A stretch of 64,000 nt of DNA from positions 517,069 through 581,068 of the forward strand of contig CANLZP010000001.1 in NCBI GenBank assembly GCA_947495695.1, written 5' to 3'. The DNA is from an uncultured Erythrobacter sp. Its GTDB lineage: Bacteria; Pseudomonadota; Alphaproteobacteria; Sphingomonadales; Sphingomonadaceae. Within the stretch, counting starts at the first letter, position 1. Each line of letters opens with the position of its first letter. The position numbers and the translations under genes are program-made. Positions 61,115 to 64,000 of the stretch are shown here, one piece after another. The notes below the pieces were generated by a model. That model was not told the origin of the DNA. It made no database searches and saw only the letters and a list, made by a program, of their open reading frames with translations.

Positions 61115-62305
61115 ATGGGTCAGCTTGATGCTGGCACGACACATGATGCCGGTGCGCAATACCGAATGCAGACTGATGCTTACGTGTGCCCTGATATTGC
61201 AAAGCAGGAGTGGGAAGCCCTGTTTCACAACCAGCCACAGCTCATCGGGATGTCAGGTGATCTACCCAAAAGCGGCAGCTATTTCACCTTTGACGAACTT
61301 GGCACGCCAATCGTTGCTACGCGCGATAAACAGGGCAAATTTCATGCCTTCGTAAATGCCTGCCGGCATCGCGGAGCGCGTGTCGCGACGCAAGAGCGCG
61401 GAAATACCCCCATGCTGGTCTGCCCATTCCACAAATGGAGCTACACCACAGATGGAAAACTCGCTGGTGTGCCAGAGATGGAGCAATTCGGTGAGATCGA
61501 CAAATCCTGCCACAGCCTTATCGAGCTGCCGGCGGAAGAGAAATTCGGGATGTTGTGGGTGCATCTTCAGGAAGATGGCGAGCTTGACGTTGCCGACTGG
61601 CTTGGTCCGCTCGCAGATGAGCTGTCAGGTTTTGACTTCGGTTCGCTCCAAAACACGGGTCGGAAGACGATTCAAAAGGCCCTCAACTGGAAACTTGCCA
61701 ATGACACATTTGGCGAGACCTATCACTTTGCGAAACTCCATTCGAATACGCTGGCCCAGACATATTACGGGGGCAATCTTCACTATGAGGAGTTTGGTCG
61801 CCATCACCGTTTTGTTACCGCTGGGCGAAGAATTGACGAGCTTCGAAAGCTGCCCAGCAGCGATTGGGAACTCGCCGAGAACGTCATCTTATTGTATTAC
61901 ATTTTCCCAAACATCCAACTGATTGTGGGCAAAGAGCGGGCAAATCTGACGCGGATATATCCCGATCCAATCAATCCAGGACGATCGAAGACAATTATCG
62001 ATGGCTACTTTTCGCAGGAAATGGTTGATGCAGCTGCAGCCGTGCCACGCGAAGAACGCATTGAAGTGGAAGACATTTACGATCCCAATCGAACCGGAAG
62101 CGTCTTTACTCCCGAGGCCATCTTCGAGGTCTTTACGAGCACCGTTGAAGCCGAAGACTATGAAATGGGCGCGCAGCAGCAGATTGCGGCCGCATCGGGG
62201 AAAGTGAAAGAATCCATTTTCGGGCGCAATGAAGCCCCGCTGCACCACTTTCACAACAATTTCAGAGAGATTCTGGGCATGCCGCCACTTGAGAAAGTCG
62301 GTTAA
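61115..62305 (+). CDS. Rieske non-heme iron oxygenase, alpha subunit (4)
   Basis: 396 residues. Rieske ligands are Cys83, His85, Cys103 and His106 (CRHRG, CPFHKW). The iron site has His204 and His209 in ETYHFAKLH, with Asp197 as a likely bridge. Compared with Rieske 2, the N-terminus begins seven or eight residues late. The frame is open upstream (KQVEILEEL) without a start codon, so ATG 61115 is taken. The 21-base gap to the truncated TetR gene leaves no room for a normal promoter. Codon use looks slightly more AT-rich than the other Rieske genes. Confidence 0.9.
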   Translation: MGQLDAGTTHDAGAQYRMQTDAYVCPDIAKQEWEALFHNQPQLIGMSGDLPKSGSYFTFDELGTPIVATRDKQGKFHAFVNACRHRGARVATQERGNTPMLVCPFHKWSYTTDGKLAGVPEMEQFGEIDKSCHSLIELPAEEKFGMLWVHLQEDGELDVADWLGPLADELSGFDFGSLQNTGRKTIQKALNWKLANDTFGETYHFAKLHSNTLAQTYYGGNLHYEEFGRHHRFVTAGRRIDELRKLPSSDWELAENVILLYYIFPNIQLIVGKERANLTRIYPDPINPGRSKTIIDGYFSQEMVDAAAAVPREERIEVEDIYDPNRTGSVFTPEAIFEVFTSTVEAEDYEMGAQQQIAAASGKVKESIFGRNEAPLHHFHNNFREILGMPPLEKVG

Positions 62306-62397
62306 GAAGAAACCGGTAGCGAGCCGTCTGCGCCTTTTCGGATTGAGCGAAAAACCGCAACGTCCGCTTACCAACCCACAGGCGATCAAACGGGAAA

Positions 62398-62472
62398 TGG
62401 TGCCACGAGAGAGAATCGAACTCTCGGCCTCACCCTTACCAAGGGTGCGCTCTACCACTGAGCTACCGCGGC
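62398..62472 (-). tRNA. trnT-GGT: tRNA-Thr (anticodon GGT)
   Basis: 75 bases on the minus strand, with an encoded CCA end. The acceptor stem GCCGCGG pairs with TCGTGGC with two G-T pairs. The anticodon stem CACCC/GGGTG encloses loop TTGGTAA with anticodon GGT, and the T-arm has GAGAG-TTCGATT-CTCTC. Its 3' end faces the catabolic block, the side used by many integrating islands. Confidence 0.96.
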
Positions 62473-62623
62473 GTTCCGGCAATGCCCATTTAGGGGCAGT
62501 GCAAACGGCCTTATAAAAGGCTGGCGCGCCTATTGTCATGCATGGGCGCAATGTCAAGCCAATCGCGCGCCTAGATCGCCTCAAAGCTTGAGCTTGCAGC
62601 CTAATAGCGGCAAAGCATTTCCC

Positions 62624-62770
62624 ATGAGTGAAGATCAAAGCAATAATATGTCGCGAGAAGAGAAATTGGCCGCCAAATTGCGGGAAAATTTGCGCCGCCG
62701 AAAAGCTCAGGCCCGCCAAATGAGCGATTCGGACGCACAAACCCTTTCCAAGCCCAAAAGCGAAAGCTAG
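62624..62770 (+). CDS. Small basic protein, sphingomonad-type
   Basis: 48 residues from ATG 62624; an upstream in-frame codon at 62588 would add twelve. The core MSREEKLAAKLRENLRRRKA is a highly charged helix. Similar small proteins (SREEKLAxKLRENLRRRKAQAR) occur near gpmA in sphingomonads, as I recall. It may be an RNA- or protein-binding adaptor. No motif allows a firm assignment. Confidence 0.7.
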   Translation: MSEDQSNNMSREEKLAAKLRENLRRRKAQARQMSDSDAQTLSKPKSES

Positions 62771-62822
62771 GGAACCACGGTAAGATTTGCCTCAAAGTTC
62801 ATTCCCACGCCGGAGCAAGAAA

Positions 62823-63509
62823 ATCCCAAAATTGATCCTCGTTCGCCATGGCCAAAGCCAATGGAATTTGGAAAACCGTTTCACCGGTTGGTGGGATGTT
62901 GATCTAACCGAAAAAGGCGTGGCCGAAGCCAAAGCGGCCGGCGCATTGATGCTTGAGAAGGGTGTGCTGCCCACCACCTGCTTCACCTCGTTCCAGACCC
63001 GCGCCATCAAAACGCTCAATCTGGCCTTAGAAGAAGCAGGCAGACTATGGTTGCCAGTGACCAAGGATTGGCGCCTGAACGAGCGGCATTATGGCGGGCT
63101 AACCGGCCTCAACAAACAAGAAACGCGCGACAAGCATGGCGACGAGCAGGTGCATATCTGGCGGCGCAGTTTTGATGTTCCTCCACCACCGATAGAGCCG
63201 GGCAGCGAATATGATCCGGGTGCAGACCCGCGCTATGCCGGGATCGATGTTCCCAACACCGAAAGCCTCAAGATGACGATTGAGCGCGTTCTGCCCTATT
63301 GGGAAAGCGCCATCCTGCCGGTTCTGGCCAGCGGCGAGACCGTGATCATTTCTGCGCATGGCAATTCCTTGCGCGCTCTGGTTAAGCATCTGTCGAATAT
63401 CTCTGATGAGGACATTACTGGGCTGGAGATACCGACCGGGGAACCGATCATCTATGATTTTGACGAACCGATGCGCCCGGCAGAACGGTATTATCTTAAG
63501 GACAGCTAA
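62823..63509 (+). CDS. gpmA: 2,3-bisphosphoglycerate-dependent phosphoglycerate mutase
   Basis: About 229 residues. The phosphohistidine motif [41 protein letters not shown] and [10 protein letters not shown] are all present. It interconverts 3- and 2-phosphoglycerate in glycolysis. Family members start [10 protein letters not shown], and here the codon at that place is ATC (62823-62825), with GGAG seven bases upstream. A TTG at 62787 is an alternative with weaker ribosome-site support. Confidence 0.9.
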   Translation: MPKLILVRHGQSQWNLENRFTGWWDVDLTEKGVAEAKAAGALMLEKGVLPTTCFTSFQTRAIKTLNLALEEAGRLWLPVTKDWRLNERHYGGLTGLNKQETRDKHGDEQVHIWRRSFDVPPPPIEPGSEYDPGADPRYAGIDVPNTESLKMTIERVLPYWESAILPVLASGETVIISAHGNSLRALVKHLSNISDEDITGLEIPTGEPIIYDFDEPMRPAERYYLKDS

Positions 63510-63538
63510 GCACTGCGCGCGATTAGGGAGATAAGGGC

Positions 63539-64000
63539 ATCGCAAAAGTAGCTATCGTTATGGGCAGCCAATCCGACTGGCCGACCATGAAATGCACCGC
63601 CAAGGTTCTGGAAGAACTGGAAGTGGAGCATGAAGCACGGATCGTCTCTGCGCACCGTACACCGGACCGGATGAGCGCCTTTGCCAAAGGTGCCGAGGGC
63701 GAGGGATTTGATGTGATCATAGCGGGTGCTGGTGGGGCCGCCCATCTGCCCGGCATGATCGCCGCGATGACCCATTTGCCCGTGCTGGGCGTTCCGGTCC
63801 AATCCAAGGCGCTGTCGGGCATGGATAGCCTGCTTTCGATCGTGCAGATGCCAGCTGGGGTTCCCACTGGAACGCTCGCCATTGGCGAGGCAGGTGCAAC
63901 CAACGCCGGATTGCTGGCCGCCGCCATTCTGGCGATTTCGGACGAGGATTTGTCCGAGCGCCTGCAGGATTGGCGCGCAGCGCGCAGCGCTGGCGTAGCC
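63539..64000 (+). CDS. purE: N5-carboxyaminoimidazole ribonucleotide mutase, cut by window edge
   Basis: The frame runs open to the right edge. [45 protein letters not shown] and [20 protein letters not shown] are PurE signatures. It rearranges N5-CAIR to CAIR in purine synthesis. The N-terminus expected as MAKVAIVMG begins with ATC here (63539-63541), preceded by GGGAG eight to ten bases upstream. A stop lies 15 bases upstream in frame, and the next ATG would remove the first strand. Confidence 0.9.
   Translation, partial: MAKVAIVMGSQSDWPTMKCTAKVLEELEVEHEARIVSAHRTPDRMSAFAKGAEGEGFDVIIAGAGGAAHLPGMIAAMTHLPVLGVPVQSKALSGMDSLLSIVQMPAGVPTGTLAIGEAGATNAGLLAAAILAISDEDLSERLQDWRAARSAGVA

Noticed and set aside
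61889-62740. 283-codon minus-strand frame spanning Rieske 4 and the tRNA
   Set aside because: It runs across a tRNA gene and the antisense of a Rieske oxygenase and has no domain signature.
1-64000. CRISPR arrays, insertion sequences, integrases and phage genes
   Set aside because: No regularly spaced repeats, transposase motifs or integrase motifs were seen in the proteins or in the gaps.

Overview
The window is about 57-58% GC by eye, is almost fully coding, and reads as the chromosome of a Sphingomonadales alphaproteobacterium (Erythrobacteraceae or Sphingomonadaceae are the best guesses). The guess rests on gene content: a long Sphingomonas-type TonB-dependent receptor, lineage-typical small proteins and housekeeping genes, and a dense set of Rieske, P450, SDR and NTF2-like genes. 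No intergenic stretch exceeds 300 bases, and no insertion sequence, integrase or CRISPR array was seen.

Left flank (1 to about 11.5 kb): mostly housekeeping. It holds pgeF (cut by the window edge), pepN, a Ste24-like M48 protease, a YeeZ-like epimerase, an EamA exporter overlapping a threonine aldolase gene, a secreted protein with an internally duplicated domain, a pair of bacterial PH-domain membrane proteins and an acyl-CoA dehydrogenase.

Central catabolic block (about 10.3 to 62.3 kb): four Rieske oxygenase alpha subunits, two cytochromes P450, a KstD-like flavoprotein dehydrogenase, eight classical SDRs, two NmrA-type proteins, three zinc-free MDR enoyl reductases, two acyl-CoA ligases, three acyl-CoA dehydrogenases (one at the edge of the left flank), six NTF2-like proteins, two VOC proteins, two ThuA-domain proteins, a molybdopterin oxidoreductase close to a mobA gene, and a stand-alone E1alpha/E1beta/lipoyl-domain cassette. 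Transport is covered by a TonB receptor, an MFS permease and an SLC5-type symporter; regulators are a LuxR-type protein and a truncated TetR-type protein. Together these imply uptake, oxygenation, CoA activation and side-chain shortening of a hydrophobic cyclic compound, possibly steroid- or terpenoid-like; the substrate cannot be read from sequence.

The most notable unit is the gene run at 40.5-47.2 kb: P450, non-catalytic-type acyl-CoA dehydrogenase, DUF35 protein, Ltp/thiolase-like protein, SDR, ThuA protein and a second acyl-CoA dehydrogenase. Its order recalls the actinobacterial igr operon for cholesterol side-chain removal, but it lacks the MaoC hydratases and carries a ThuA protein.

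Right flank (62.4-64 kb): tRNA-Thr(GGT), a small basic protein, gpmA and purE (cut by the window edge). The last two genes appear to have ATC where ATG is expected.
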